Assembly (NCBI GenBank): GCA_947382645.1
Contig: CANDAE010000019.1
Span: 4,029 to 68,028 of the forward strand
DNA length: 64,000 bases
Direction of reading: 5' to 3'
Source: Suilimivivens sp009774465
Lineage (GTDB): Bacteria > Bacillota > Clostridia > Lachnospirales > Lachnospiraceae
Both the position numbers and the translations under genes were made by a program. Below, piece after piece: positions 15,560-24,372 of the stretch. Position 1 is the first letter of the stretch, and every line of letters begins with the position of its first letter. Under the pieces are notes generated by a model. The model did no database searches. It had not been told where the DNA came from and saw nothing but the letters and a program-made list of their open reading frames with translations.

Positions 15560-18500
15560 TTATTGCAATGTATCATAATCAATTGGTGTATTACCTGTTA
15601 CGTAAGCATCATTCCATTCCCCATCGCTGTTCTGATAATGACTTCCAAAATAATATACCTTATTTTGATTATTAATGGGTTCCGACAGGTCTATGTGGGT
15701 TATGCCAAACTCCATAACGCCATAGTTTTCCACCTTTCCATGAACCATAAATTCATACTCATCCCATCCGCAAACAGAGAAAAATCCCTCGTTTTTCAGT
15801 ATTGTTCCGCTAAGAAGCTTAAGATTGGAGCAGTCGCTGACAAATTCTCCACTTTGTGCAATATCCACAGAACAATTCTGCAGTTTCAGATTTTCCCCCC
15901 TGTTTCGCAATACGCCGGCTTCAATGTTAAGATTACAATTATTTAACTCCGTATCTGATGTTGTATAAAAACAGGAGTGGGCTCCTGCATTGGAAAGAGT
16001 AACGGTACTGCCATTTATATGCATCTCTCCAAAGTTAAGAGGCATTGCAAATACGCTTTTATTCTGCAGCAGAATCTCACTGTCATACAGATTCAGCAAT
16101 TTCATATCCTGAAAGGCAAATCCGGCTTCATTTTCCAATGTGAAAGCAGCTTTGCTTAATTCTATGGCAGCTCCCCATCCCCACATAACAGAGCTGTCCA
16201 ATAGCAGAGTGCCATTTTCATCCACAATCAAATCTGATTCCCCTTCCATATAAATCTGTGCCTCTTCCTGCAATGTAATATCGCTTCCCTGCAAAGAAGA
16301 ACCCTCTTTTAGCATTATAATGCTGCCATAATCTAAAATTGCCGCGCCATCTGCCATAGTCAGAGAACATTCATAATCAATAATCAGATTTTTTCTGATC
16401 GTCAAATCTTTATGGGCTATAATATCTCCCCTGATTATTACTGCTTCTGCTTTCGAAGATTCCAGGGCATTTAAAAGTTCTTCTTCATTTGTTACCTCGG
16501 TCAGTCCCTTCTCATCCTCCGGCTCATGCAATGAAGTGTTGTATACTTTTATATCCGCACTGCCAATATCATATTCACCACTCCCAAAATAAACGCCTGA
16601 TCTGTCAGCATCAGCCCTGCCGCCATTTTCTATGCGGAAGATGCCATTATTTTCAAACATGGTATTTTCAAACCAGCCTTTATATCCTACTATAAATTCA
16701 CCGGTGTTATTAATCCATGCATCATTTAAAATTTCAGCTTCTTCCCTCACGTCTATCACACCGCCGGTTTTGTTCCAGAGCCTGCTGCCATTTAAAATTT
16801 CAAAACGTGAATTTTGTCCTGCTACAATTACATTTCCCAGGTTAGCCATATTTCCGCCGGATAAATAAAAATCATAGCAATTAAAATCTCCTAAATTCAC
16901 CAACAGTGAATTTGTCCAAAAGCGGCTTGTATCACTGGCATCTATGGTTCCAAAGTTGATTACCGCACTTTTATCCTCAATCCACAAAGAAGCGCAGGGC
17001 ATCTCTTCTGCCACTTCCATTATCAGTGTGTTATTGTTTATAATGGTTCCCCCATTGCGTGCCTGAAGATCTCCTGTCAGCGTCCCGTTATTTATCAAAA
17101 CTGCCCCTGCATTCACTACAAAATGGTACCACTTTCCTTCCTCATTCTGCATCGTTTTTACTGTCACACCTTCCGAAATACGAACCGGTACATTAAAATC
17201 CAAATCACCCTTTAGTGTAATGTCCCCATCAATGCTAATTGGCTTTCCTGTTTCAATTGCACGCTGCAAAGATGTAAAATCTGTGACAGAATTCACATTG
17301 CTATTCTCAAAAACATCTTCCGATAAAACAAGCCGATGTTCCAAAGGTGACTCTACATTTCCGTTGTCCCCCTCTATAACAATGCAGGAAGCGTTATCCA
17401 TCCATACAAAGGCATTATTGGATTGAAACATTCCTTTTTCTGTGACATGGAGGCAAAGATTTTTTCCATACATTCGAAGATATCCCGAGTAACTCATATC
17501 CAGATTGCCTTCCACCTGCAGATACCCTTCTTCTGCAATAATCAGGCTGTCTATCGGCCAGAATACGCCTTCTGACAAAAGCACCGGTTTTGTGATTGCA
17601 GCCCTGCTCACTTCCATATAATCACAGTCAATAATCACCGCCTCGACTGTATTATCCTCCATTAATTTCTGGAATGTCTCATTATCACCGCCAGTAAAGG
17701 TAACAGCCTGGTCAAAAAGATGGGGATTTGTCTGTACCGCCTCCGTGTCTTTTTCTGCATTCAGAATATCGTCTTCTACATTCGTCTGTTTATCTTCCCC
17801 GGCCTCTGCCTCCATGCTCTGGCTGTCAGCGCTTACAGCCTCACTTTTATTGGAGTAATTCATCCATATAGCTGAAAAAACTACGACACATACCAGGATA
17901 ATGCCGATTCCTAAAAGAAGCTTTGCTTTTTCAATATTCCATATATTGAAATGCCTGATAACCGGCTGTGCCGGCTCTGTCTGTACTGACGCCTCTTCCT
18001 GCACCGGCATTTCTTTCTGTACTGGCATCTCTTCCTGCACCGGCATTTCTTCCTGCATTGATGTCTCTTCCTGCGCTGACGTCTCTTCCTGTTCTGGCTC
18101 TGCTTTCTCTTCTCCGCCAGCCCTGCTCTCCGATATCCTGTCATGGGCAGTCTCTCCCACCTCATATGCAGGGCCTTCTTCCACATTTTCCCTTACAGGT
18201 TCCTGTACCGCAGCAAATGTTTTTTCAACTTCTTTAATTGCTTCCTCTGTCTCAGCTTTCTCCTCCGCTCCATCTCTCTCATCCGGCTGCTGGATGTAAA
18301 TCGCTCTCCACATTTCTTCCGCACTTGCAAATCGGCGGTTGGGCTGGAGCTTCATGCCTTTCAGCAGGGCTTTCTCCCGCCCCGCCGACAAATGAATTCC
18401 AAGCTTGCCCGGCAGAAGCAGTTCGTCCTCGGTAATACGGTCCAATGCCTGAGGCGGAACCTTTCCGGTCAGGCAGTAATAAATCGTGGCACTAAGTGCA

Positions 18501-19243
18501 TAAATATCCGTCCAGGGCCCCTGCCCTTTCTGCTGATACTGCTCAATAGGAGCATATCCATGCTTTAAGGCGATGGTCATGGTTTCCGTTCCTCTTGACG
18601 CCTCACGGGCACATCCAAAATCAAGAAGACGTATCTTCCCATTTTCCAGCATCAGATTGTCCGGAGATATGTCTCTGTGAATCAATCCGTTTTCATGCAT
18701 CATGGAAAGGGCATGAAAAAGCGGTTCAATCATTGGAAACAGTTCCTCCTCTGAAATTTTCCCCCCTTTCTTTTCCACCAGTTCGCGAAAAGTAATGCCT
18801 TCTATGTATTCCATTACAATATAGGCTGTATTATTAATCTCAAAAAAATCACGCACGCTGACAATAACCTGCTGCTTATCCATCCGTGCCATAACCTGCG
18901 CTTCCCCTAAAAACTTTTGTTTCCCCCGTTCAAAGCTTTTCGCAGAAGGCCCGATAAAATTAGTTACCTCCAATGATGCCGAAGCGTTTCTTGTCGCCCG
19001 GTCTACCGGATAATATTCTTTAATGGCAACTTTCAGCTCCAGCCGCAGGTCACATCCAATATAAGTAATTCCAAATCCACCTTCACCTAAAACACGACCT
19101 ACCAGATACCGATTCATTAAAATCGTCCCCGGAGGCAGATGATGCGGCGAAGGGATATAGGTACCTGCGGTCAGTCCGCATACAGCGCAGCTTTCTCCCT
19201 CCGGCACCGGTGCCATGCAATATGGACAATAATTCTTACTCAT
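15560..19243 (-). CDS. Membrane Ser/Thr protein kinase with zinc ribbon and large extracellular repeat domain
   Basis: 1227 residues. Order: a zinc ribbon (CPYC...CAVC, 6-22); a Hanks-type kinase domain (about 45-310) with GEGGFGITY, VAIKEYYP lysine, HRDISPDN and LLDFGCAR; an acidic linker with about seven hexapeptide repeats of the EEMPVQ type (coded at 17980-18105); one membrane span (about 437-461); then about 760 extracellular residues. That tail has repeating INNGTL, MENNGIF, LRNRGEN-like turns of beta strands and looks like a right-handed beta helix (pectate-lyase-like). Catalytic residues are intact, so it should phosphorylate Ser/Thr; the external part may bind glycan or wall. Last gene of the FHA/PP2C operon. 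Fusion of this kinase with such a tail is unusual. Confidence 0.88.
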   Translation of the reverse strand: MSKNYCPYCMAPVPEGESCAVCGLTAGTYIPSPHHLPPGTILMNRYLVGRVLGEGGFGITYIGCDLRLELKVAIKEYYPVDRATRNASASLEVTNFIGPSAKSFERGKQKFLGEAQVMARMDKQQVIVSVRDFFEINNTAYIVMEYIEGITFRELVEKKGGKISEEELFPMIEPLFHALSMMHENGLIHRDISPDNLMLENGKIRLLDFGCAREASRGTETMTIALKHGYAPIEQYQQKGQGPWTDIYALSATIYYCLTGKVPPQALDRITEDELLLPGKLGIHLSAGREKALLKGMKLQPNRRFASAEEMWRAIYIQQPDERDGAEEKAETEEAIKEVEKTFAAVQEPVRENVEEGPAYEVGETAHDRISESRAGGEEKAEPEQEETSAQEETSMQEEMPVQEEMPVQKEMPVQEEASVQTEPAQPVIRHFNIWNIEKAKLLLGIGIILVCVVVFSAIWMNYSNKSEAVSADSQSMEAEAGEDKQTNVEDDILNAEKDTEAVQTNPHLFDQAVTFTGGDNETFQKLMEDNTVEAVIIDCDYMEVSRAAITKPVLLSEGVFWPIDSLIIAEEGYLQVEGNLDMSYSGYLRMYGKNLCLHVTEKGMFQSNNAFVWMDNASCIVIEGDNGNVESPLEHRLVLSEDVFENSNVNSVTDFTSLQRAIETGKPISIDGDITLKGDLDFNVPVRISEGVTVKTMQNEEGKWYHFVVNAGAVLINNGTLTGDLQARNGGTIINNNTLIMEVAEEMPCASLWIEDKSAVINFGTIDASDTSRFWTNSLLVNLGDFNCYDFYLSGGNMANLGNVIVAGQNSRFEILNGSRLWNKTGGVIDVREEAEILNDAWINNTGEFIVGYKGWFENTMFENNGIFRIENGGRADADRSGVYFGSGEYDIGSADIKVYNTSLHEPEDEKGLTEVTNEEELLNALESSKAEAVIIRGDIIAHKDLTIRKNLIIDYECSLTMADGAAILDYGSIIMLKEGSSLQGSDITLQEEAQIYMEGESDLIVDENGTLLLDSSVMWGWGAAIELSKAAFTLENEAGFAFQDMKLLNLYDSEILLQNKSVFAMPLNFGEMHINGSTVTLSNAGAHSCFYTTSDTELNNCNLNIEAGVLRNRGENLKLQNCSVDIAQSGEFVSDCSNLKLLSGTILKNEGFFSVCGWDEYEFMVHGKVENYGVMEFGITHIDLSEPINNQNKVYYFGSHYQNSDGEWNDAYVTGNTPIDYDTLQ
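17980..18105 (-). repeat. 18-bp tandem repeat coding a hexapeptide linker in the kinase
   Basis: About seven 18-bp units (first full ones at 17998-18015, 18016-18033, 18034-18051) code for variants of EEMPVQ, EETSAQ and EEASVQ. The repeat stays in frame and lies between kinase domain and membrane span, so it sets linker length. Not a CRISPR: there are no spacers. Confidence 0.8.
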
Positions 19244-19315
19244 GAACCTAACTCCATTTCTTTGTTATATATAATATAATTCTTTTTTCCCATGTACTCA
19301 ATATTCCTTTTTTTG

Positions 19316-20533
19316 TCAAAACAGCCATATGGCAGCTATTATAAATAAAACTGTTACTCCTGCCGCAATGATAAATGGAAGAAATTTTTTCCCGTTTTCC
19401 ATATGGTATGCACCATTATTCATCATCTCATTCTGATACACAGTATTTTGAACATCCATGTTTTGGTACACAGTACTTTGAGACACTGTTCTTTCACCGG
19501 TACTGCCCCCTGCTTTTGCTCCCTGCGGTATCCTGTTTGTCTGCATCTTAGTCTGGGACGCCTTTTCCAGACGCTGGGCCAGGATTTTCATACTTTGAGG
19601 GCGGACAGAAGGCTGAAGCGACAATCCCCACATAAGTATCTGCTCCTGCTCCTGCAAAACAGGTACGCCTAATGCAGAAGGGGGAATCAAAGGATCGGGA
19701 TGATTGTCAAAAGTAGTAGTCAGCCGCTCCGGCGAAGCAGGCGGAATTTTTCCGGTTAAACAGTAATACAGCGTAGCGCAGAGGGCATACAGGTCCGTAT
19801 ACGGTCCCTGTCCTCTTGTCTGATACTGCTCAATCGGCGCAAATCCCGGCTTAAGCACCACCGTCATAGAACGTCCGTCTTCCAGAGAACGGGCGCATCC
19901 AAAATCAAGCAGTTTTAAGTTTCCATCCGGCATCCACATAATATTATCCGGTGCAATATCCCGGTGCAGCACTCCTGCCTCATGGAGGCTTTCCAAATCA
20001 TACATCAGCGGCAGGAACTTGGGAATCAGCACTTCCGGCAAAATCCTCTCCTGCGACTGCATAACATGATAAAGGGTGTTCCCTTCCAGATACTCCATAA
20101 CCATATAGGCCGTCTGATTTGCCTCAAAATAGTCCATAACATGTACAATGGAAGGAAGATGTGCCACCGCCCGAAGCATACTTGCCTCACTTAAAAAGCT
20201 CTGCATTCCATGCTGATATATTTCTTCAAATCGCTCCTGCGGTTTGATAGATGCATCCGGCATTCTCTGGGGCTGGCAGCGGGAAGGAAAGTACTCTTTA
20301 ATTGCAACCAGCCGCCCTGAATTCATTTCCTTCCCTATGTATGTTAATCCAAATCCGCCTTCTCCCTTAACAACACCAAATAAGAAATTGTGAGCATTTC
20401 CGCTTCTTAAAACAGTTCCGACAGGCAGATGATGCGCCGGTACATTAACTTCCATACTGCTGCCGCAGGCAGTACAGTATTTTGCTCCTTTGTCTGACTC
20501 TTTCATACAATGTGGACAAAAATGCTCCAACAT
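19316..20533 (-). CDS. Ser/Thr protein kinase with zinc ribbon and C-terminal membrane anchor
   Basis: 405 residues. A zinc ribbon (CPHC...CTAC, about 6-23), then a Hanks-type kinase domain (about 45-300) with GEGGFGLTYIGK, VAIKEYFP, HRDIAPDN and LLDFGCAR, all catalytic residues present. A Gln/Asn/Thr-rich linker with repeated QNxVYQN leads to one membrane span that ends at the C-terminus (FIIAAGVTVLFIIAAIWLF), so almost nothing lies outside. A paralogue of the larger kinase next to it; both have the FAPIEQYQ/YAPIEQYQ activation region. Probably phosphorylates Thr residues read by the FHA domains encoded upstream. An intact GGGAGG site precedes the ATG. Confidence 0.92.
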   Translation of the reverse strand: MLEHFCPHCMKESDKGAKYCTACGSSMEVNVPAHHLPVGTVLRSGNAHNFLFGVVKGEGGFGLTYIGKEMNSGRLVAIKEYFPSRCQPQRMPDASIKPQERFEEIYQHGMQSFLSEASMLRAVAHLPSIVHVMDYFEANQTAYMVMEYLEGNTLYHVMQSQERILPEVLIPKFLPLMYDLESLHEAGVLHRDIAPDNIMWMPDGNLKLLDFGCARSLEDGRSMTVVLKPGFAPIEQYQTRGQGPYTDLYALCATLYYCLTGKIPPASPERLTTTFDNHPDPLIPPSALGVPVLQEQEQILMWGLSLQPSVRPQSMKILAQRLEKASQTKMQTNRIPQGAKAGGSTGERTVSQSTVYQNMDVQNTVYQNEMMNNGAYHMENGKKFLPFIIAAGVTVLFIIAAIWLF

Positions 20534-20534
20534 A

Positions 20535-21938
20535 CTAATTGCCTCCCTTTTGCACTAAAACAAACATCTCCGTCTCAGATCCCAAACTAAACCGTTCTCC
20601 CGGCTTTATCTGTATCGCCTGTTCTGCAGACAGCTTCATCCCTTCCGTAAGGAAAGTACCATGACTTGAGCCTAAATCTTTTATCCATACATTTCCATTC
20701 TCAAACCAAACCTGACAATGTCTGCCGCTTACGCCGGCAGTTGCTGCCGGAAAAGCCACATTGCAGACTCCTCCATTGCGCCCAAGAATCAGGGGAGCAT
20801 TTTTTCTTATCATAAATCGTCTTCCTTCCAATGCGCCTGACACTCCCTGCAGCCGGTACCCGGAATCATCGACATGAGAAGTTACGTCTACGGCAGCGGC
20901 TGCCGGTGCAGACACAGGCACAGCTTTAGGTGTCACGGGAACAGATATCGCCGCTGCTTCACTTCCAGCAGATTCAGATATCTCTTTTTTCCTTTTATTT
21001 TTCAACAGATATACAATCAATACAATTACAATAAGCAGTACTGCCGCTCCGGCTGCAATACCGGCAATTATCAGTTTTTCATTTCCACCGGATGCAGATT
21101 CCATCACATAGGGCACACTGTAAAGATTTAAAAGTGAAATCACCTCATCAATATTTACTGCATAAGCCGCTTCCTCCGCATTTTCATTCATATAACCCCA
21201 TGCACTGATGCCGACTACCGCGCCATTTGTATTTACAATAGGGCCGCCCGAATTGCCATGTCCAATGGAAACATCAACTTGAATATTTTGTATACCGGTT
21301 CCTGATGTTGTTGTCAGACGGCTGATGATTCCGGAAGTAAATGTCAAATCATCCAGTCCCCAGGATGTAACGGCATCCACCACCGGGTTATCAGCGATTC
21401 CCGGATAGCCAATTGCATATACGGTTGAGCCTACCATATCTCCCGTAGGGGAGCAGAGCTGTAAGGCACGCCTTTTACTTGTGGGCGCTGCAAGGCGGAG
21501 CACTGCGACATCGGCTACTTCATTGTAACCAACCACATAAGCCTCTTCATAATCCTCGGCGTCAAAATAAACGCGGACATAACTCTTTAGTGCATATGTC
21601 ATTCCACTTTCATCTGTAAAAGAAGTATTCTGCCCTGCACCAAAGTATAAATAATCGGCAATCACATGATGATTGGTTATCAAATACTGCGGATCTTCTC
21701 CATCCTTTCCTATAAAGAAACCGCTTCCATGCGCCACGCCTGCTTCTATTCCATCTAATGCAACATACTCGCTGACTACCACAACACCATTTTTCGCATC
21801 TAAATGCCCCGGTGTATTTGAATTCGTGTTGGAACACCCCGTGCAGCATACGCCAAGCAGCATAATAACACCCAGCATCAAACATGTAATCCTGCTTTTG
21901 ACTGCTGTAAGTTTCCTTTTTTTATCTTTCCTGTTCAT
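20535..21938 (-). CDS. Trypsin-like serine protease lipoprotein fused to a cytoplasmic FHA domain
   Basis: 467 residues. Signal peptide with lipobox ending CTGC; a trypsin/HtrA-type protease domain (about 50-260) with the triad His in ITNHHVIA, Asp in EVADVAVLRL and Ser in GHGNSGGPI; a membrane span (about 278-300: IIAGIAAGAAVLLIVIVLIVYLL); a linker; then an FHA domain (about 370-465) with LILGRNGG, GVSGRHCQV and LGSSHGTFL, the residues that bind phosphothreonine. The protein would join proteolysis outside to phosphopeptide reading inside. Start taken at the ATG at 21938, served by AAGGAG; an ATG 9 bases earlier is too close to that site. No PDZ domain is seen, unlike HtrA. Confidence 0.9.
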   Translation of the reverse strand: MNRKDKKRKLTAVKSRITCLMLGVIMLLGVCCTGCSNTNSNTPGHLDAKNGVVVVSEYVALDGIEAGVAHGSGFFIGKDGEDPQYLITNHHVIADYLYFGAGQNTSFTDESGMTYALKSYVRVYFDAEDYEEAYVVGYNEVADVAVLRLAAPTSKRRALQLCSPTGDMVGSTVYAIGYPGIADNPVVDAVTSWGLDDLTFTSGIISRLTTTSGTGIQNIQVDVSIGHGNSGGPIVNTNGAVVGISAWGYMNENAEEAAYAVNIDEVISLLNLYSVPYVMESASGGNEKLIIAGIAAGAAVLLIVIVLIVYLLKNKRKKEISESAGSEAAAISVPVTPKAVPVSAPAAAAVDVTSHVDDSGYRLQGVSGALEGRRFMIRKNAPLILGRNGGVCNVAFPAATAGVSGRHCQVWFENGNVWIKDLGSSHGTFLTEGMKLSAEQAIQIKPGERFSLGSETEMFVLVQKGGN

Positions 21939-21955
21939 ATGTACCATCTCCTTTT

Positions 21956-22669
21956 TTAAACTGTAATCCAGACTGCTGCCGCAGTGTTATTATCATTATC
22001 ACCGTCTATCCTTCCTGCAAGATGCCCCTTCATCCGTTCCAGCCAATCCTGCACAGATACTGCCGCCTGTAGTTCCCTCTCCATTTCGTCCTCATAAACA
22101 TATTCCCAAAATCCATCCGTACAAAGTAAAAATGCATGTTTTCCCGGAGACAGCTCCTGCTCTTTGGTATCTGCATTTAAATAGCTTTCCTGTCCCAGAG
22201 CACGAAAAATATGACTTCTATCCTCGTGAAAACGAATTTCTTCCTGCTTTATCTGCCCCATCAGCACCGCTATCTGGGATGAACTGTGGTCCCTTGTCTG
22301 AAATACCAGTTTCCCATCTAAAAAGTGATAAAGCCTGGAATCTCCTGCATGTGCCCACTGCGCCCATCCTTCCACTATTGACAAAATGACAATCGTTGTT
22401 TTCATTTTGCATACAGGAGTCTGCAGGGATATAATTTTTTTGTGCGCCGCCTGTACCAGATCGCACAACAAAGCCGGCGTTGACACTCCTTCCCAGCCAT
22501 CCAGAACCAGCTTTACCGCTTCTTTTGAAGCAATTTCTCCTCCCCCGTGTCCTCCAAGTCCATCAGCCAGCACTACACATAAATGTTCCTCGTCTATCTT
22601 TTTATAATCCACATAATCCTCATTGTAAGGCCGACCGCCGGTATCTGTGCAGCTTGCATAATAAATCAA
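21956..22669 (-). CDS. PP2C-family protein phosphatase
   Basis: 237 residues, soluble. Metal-binding motifs VVLADGLGGHGGGE (about 32-45) and AHAGDSRLYHF, then LLCTDGFWEYV, are those of PP2C/Stp phosphatases, which remove phosphate from Ser/Thr. Opening line CTDTGGRPYNEDYV is also typical. The start is a TTG with GGAGG eight bases upstream; the ATG inside that site is in another frame. Lies between the protease-FHA and the second PP2C gene and should oppose the two kinases. Confidence 0.93.
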   Translation of the reverse strand: MIYYASCTDTGGRPYNEDYVDYKKIDEEHLCVVLADGLGGHGGGEIASKEAVKLVLDGWEGVSTPALLCDLVQAAHKKIISLQTPVCKMKTTIVILSIVEGWAQWAHAGDSRLYHFLDGKLVFQTRDHSSSQIAVLMGQIKQEEIRFHEDRSHIFRALGQESYLNADTKEQELSPGKHAFLLCTDGFWEYVYEDEMERELQAAVSVQDWLERMKGHLAGRIDGDNDNNTAAAVWITV

Positions 22670-22703
22670 TCTGCATACCTCCTATCCTTTTGACTACTCA
22701 TTT

Positions 22704-23690
22704 CTATTTGCATGCAATAATAACAGCAGTATAGTTGTCCTGATTCACATACCCTTTCTCCTGTATCGCATTGCGGAGCTGTTCTGCCGTATCCTCCGGC
22801 TCACCTTTCAGACATGCTGCCAGCTCTTCCTTATCCAGCGCATTATATACGCCATCACTCATAAGTAACAGGACATCCCCTGAAATTAATCTGATCGGTT
22901 CCGCCGGAAAGTCAATCAACTGCAGCGTCCCCATTCCCAAAAAACTTGTAAGCCCGCTTCCACGCGAATCGCTGTACACATCTGATAACGCTATTTCCTT
23001 ATTGACAGCATCCAGTGCCAGCTTGTTTCTATAGACATGCTCTCTGTTCAACTGCATTAAAATCCCATGCCGGTACAGATAAATCCTGCTGTCTCCTATA
23101 GATAAAAACGAAAATACACTGTCACGCAAAATTCCCATAACAAGGGTAGAACCGCTTTTGCCAAAGCTGTTTTGTCCAAGCAGACCATTCACACTCTCAA
23201 CTGCATTCTGCGCCAGCATAAGCAGCTGCTGCTCGATTGTGCACTTTCCCTGGTAGAGCAGGAAATTATCCAAAACAGATTCTACAGCCGCTGTACTTAT
23301 TTTATCTCCGTCCGAAAGTCCGCCCATTCCATCTGCCACTACTGCCAGTAATCCATGCGTCTTAAGTAAAGATTCATCTGATACACCGAAGCAGTCCTGC
23401 TGTCCTGAACGTTCGCCCTGTTCATGTAATTTACCGATTTGAACCGTTTCTACCGGCACCTCAATGGATGCCAAAGACGCCGACATAATCTGCTCCTCCT
23501 TTCTTTTTTTCTGCTTTCTGTAAATATAAAATAAAAAAACCACTGCCAGTATTAACACTCCTGTCAAAACACCTGCTGCAATAAGCAGCCATGACCTGAC
23601 TCCCATATAACTGCCAAGGATATCCGTATTCTGCTCCGCCTGCTTTACAAATTCACTTAAATCATCCACTACCAAGCTGTCCATTTTCAT
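22704..23690 (-). CDS. Membrane-anchored PP2C-family protein phosphatase
   Basis: 328 residues. A short N-terminal segment, one membrane span (about residues 34-58: WLLIAAGVLTGVLILAVVFLFYIYR), then a cytoplasmic PP2C domain with QQDCFGVSD, VVADGMGGLSDGD, LSIGDSRIYLY and LLMSDGVYNALD. All metal ligands look present. Start placed at the ATG at 23690, four bases after the TAG of the FHA gene and served by GTGAGGA. Second phosphatase of the cluster; the membrane anchor suggests it works at the two membrane kinases. Confidence 0.9.
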   Translation of the reverse strand: MKMDSLVVDDLSEFVKQAEQNTDILGSYMGVRSWLLIAAGVLTGVLILAVVFLFYIYRKQKKRKEEQIMSASLASIEVPVETVQIGKLHEQGERSGQQDCFGVSDESLLKTHGLLAVVADGMGGLSDGDKISTAAVESVLDNFLLYQGKCTIEQQLLMLAQNAVESVNGLLGQNSFGKSGSTLVMGILRDSVFSFLSIGDSRIYLYRHGILMQLNREHVYRNKLALDAVNKEIALSDVYSDSRGSGLTSFLGMGTLQLIDFPAEPIRLISGDVLLLMSDGVYNALDKEELAACLKGEPEDTAEQLRNAIQEKGYVNQDNYTAVIIACK

Positions 23691-23691
23691 A

Positions 23692-24348
23692 CTAATCCTC
23701 ACCCCAGATAAATTTCTCACCGCACAGTCCTACAAACATTAATTTCGTCGTTCCTATTGTAATTAAATCATAATTATGAATTTCCATACCTCCGCCAATC
23801 ACAGGCATATCATTTACCAAAAGAACATTTTTCCCCTGCTCATGCGCAATATAAAACTTTCTGGTCTGAGGGACAAATGTCACATTTGCATCTTTTTCCG
23901 CCGAAATCGTATTGTCGCCGTGAATGCAAATATCTCCCGCTTCTCTTCCTATGTAATTATATCCGGTGTGAATCCGGTAATCTGTTCCACGACAGGGCCC
24001 TTCCACCGCTACCAGCCAGCCTACTACAGGCACCGGTGCACCGGCAGGTGTGGAAATATCTACAAACTGTGTTTTACTCATGGATTCTGCCGCCCGTTTT
24101 TTTACCTGCGGCACCTCTGTGGGGCCAAAATTTCCATAATTCTCATAATTGCCATAGTTTTCTCCTCCCCCCACATCCGTGGTTTTGCCAATCCCGCCAT
24201 AACCGGAATCACCTTCTTTGGTTTCTGCAAAGGGATCCACTGTAGGAGAAAAACCTCCTGTGCTGCAATAAGGGCAGCTCGCATACCTGTTTGCATCATA
24301 ATAGTGTCCTTTGGAACAGCTAATGATTTTTTGTCTGATTTCTGCCAT
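23692..24348 (-). CDS. FHA-domain protein with an N-terminal zinc-binding motif
   Basis: 218 residues. The N-terminus has CSKGHYYDANRYASCPYC, a Cys/His zinc motif resembling the ribbon on the two kinases. A glycine/asparagine-rich linker follows, then an FHA domain (about 120-215) with YNYIGREAGD and a core VLLVNDMPV. The usual S-x-x-H loop is changed: NTISAEKDANV has Glu-Lys where Arg-His is expected, so phosphothreonine binding may be weak. No membrane span. Could be a scaffold that pairs with the kinases through the linker threonines. Confidence 0.85.
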   Translation of the reverse strand: MAEIRQKIISCSKGHYYDANRYASCPYCSTGGFSPTVDPFAETKEGDSGYGGIGKTTDVGGGENYGNYENYGNFGPTEVPQVKKRAAESMSKTQFVDISTPAGAPVPVVGWLVAVEGPCRGTDYRIHTGYNYIGREAGDICIHGDNTISAEKDANVTFVPQTRKFYIAHEQGKNVLLVNDMPVIGGGMEIHNYDLITIGTTKLMFVGLCGEKFIWGED

Positions 24349-24372
24349 ACTTCTTTCCTCCGTAATAAATAT

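Noticed and set aside
17980..18105. Possible CRISPR array
   Set aside because: Units are contiguous 18-mers in frame with the kinase gene; no spacers and no cas genes.
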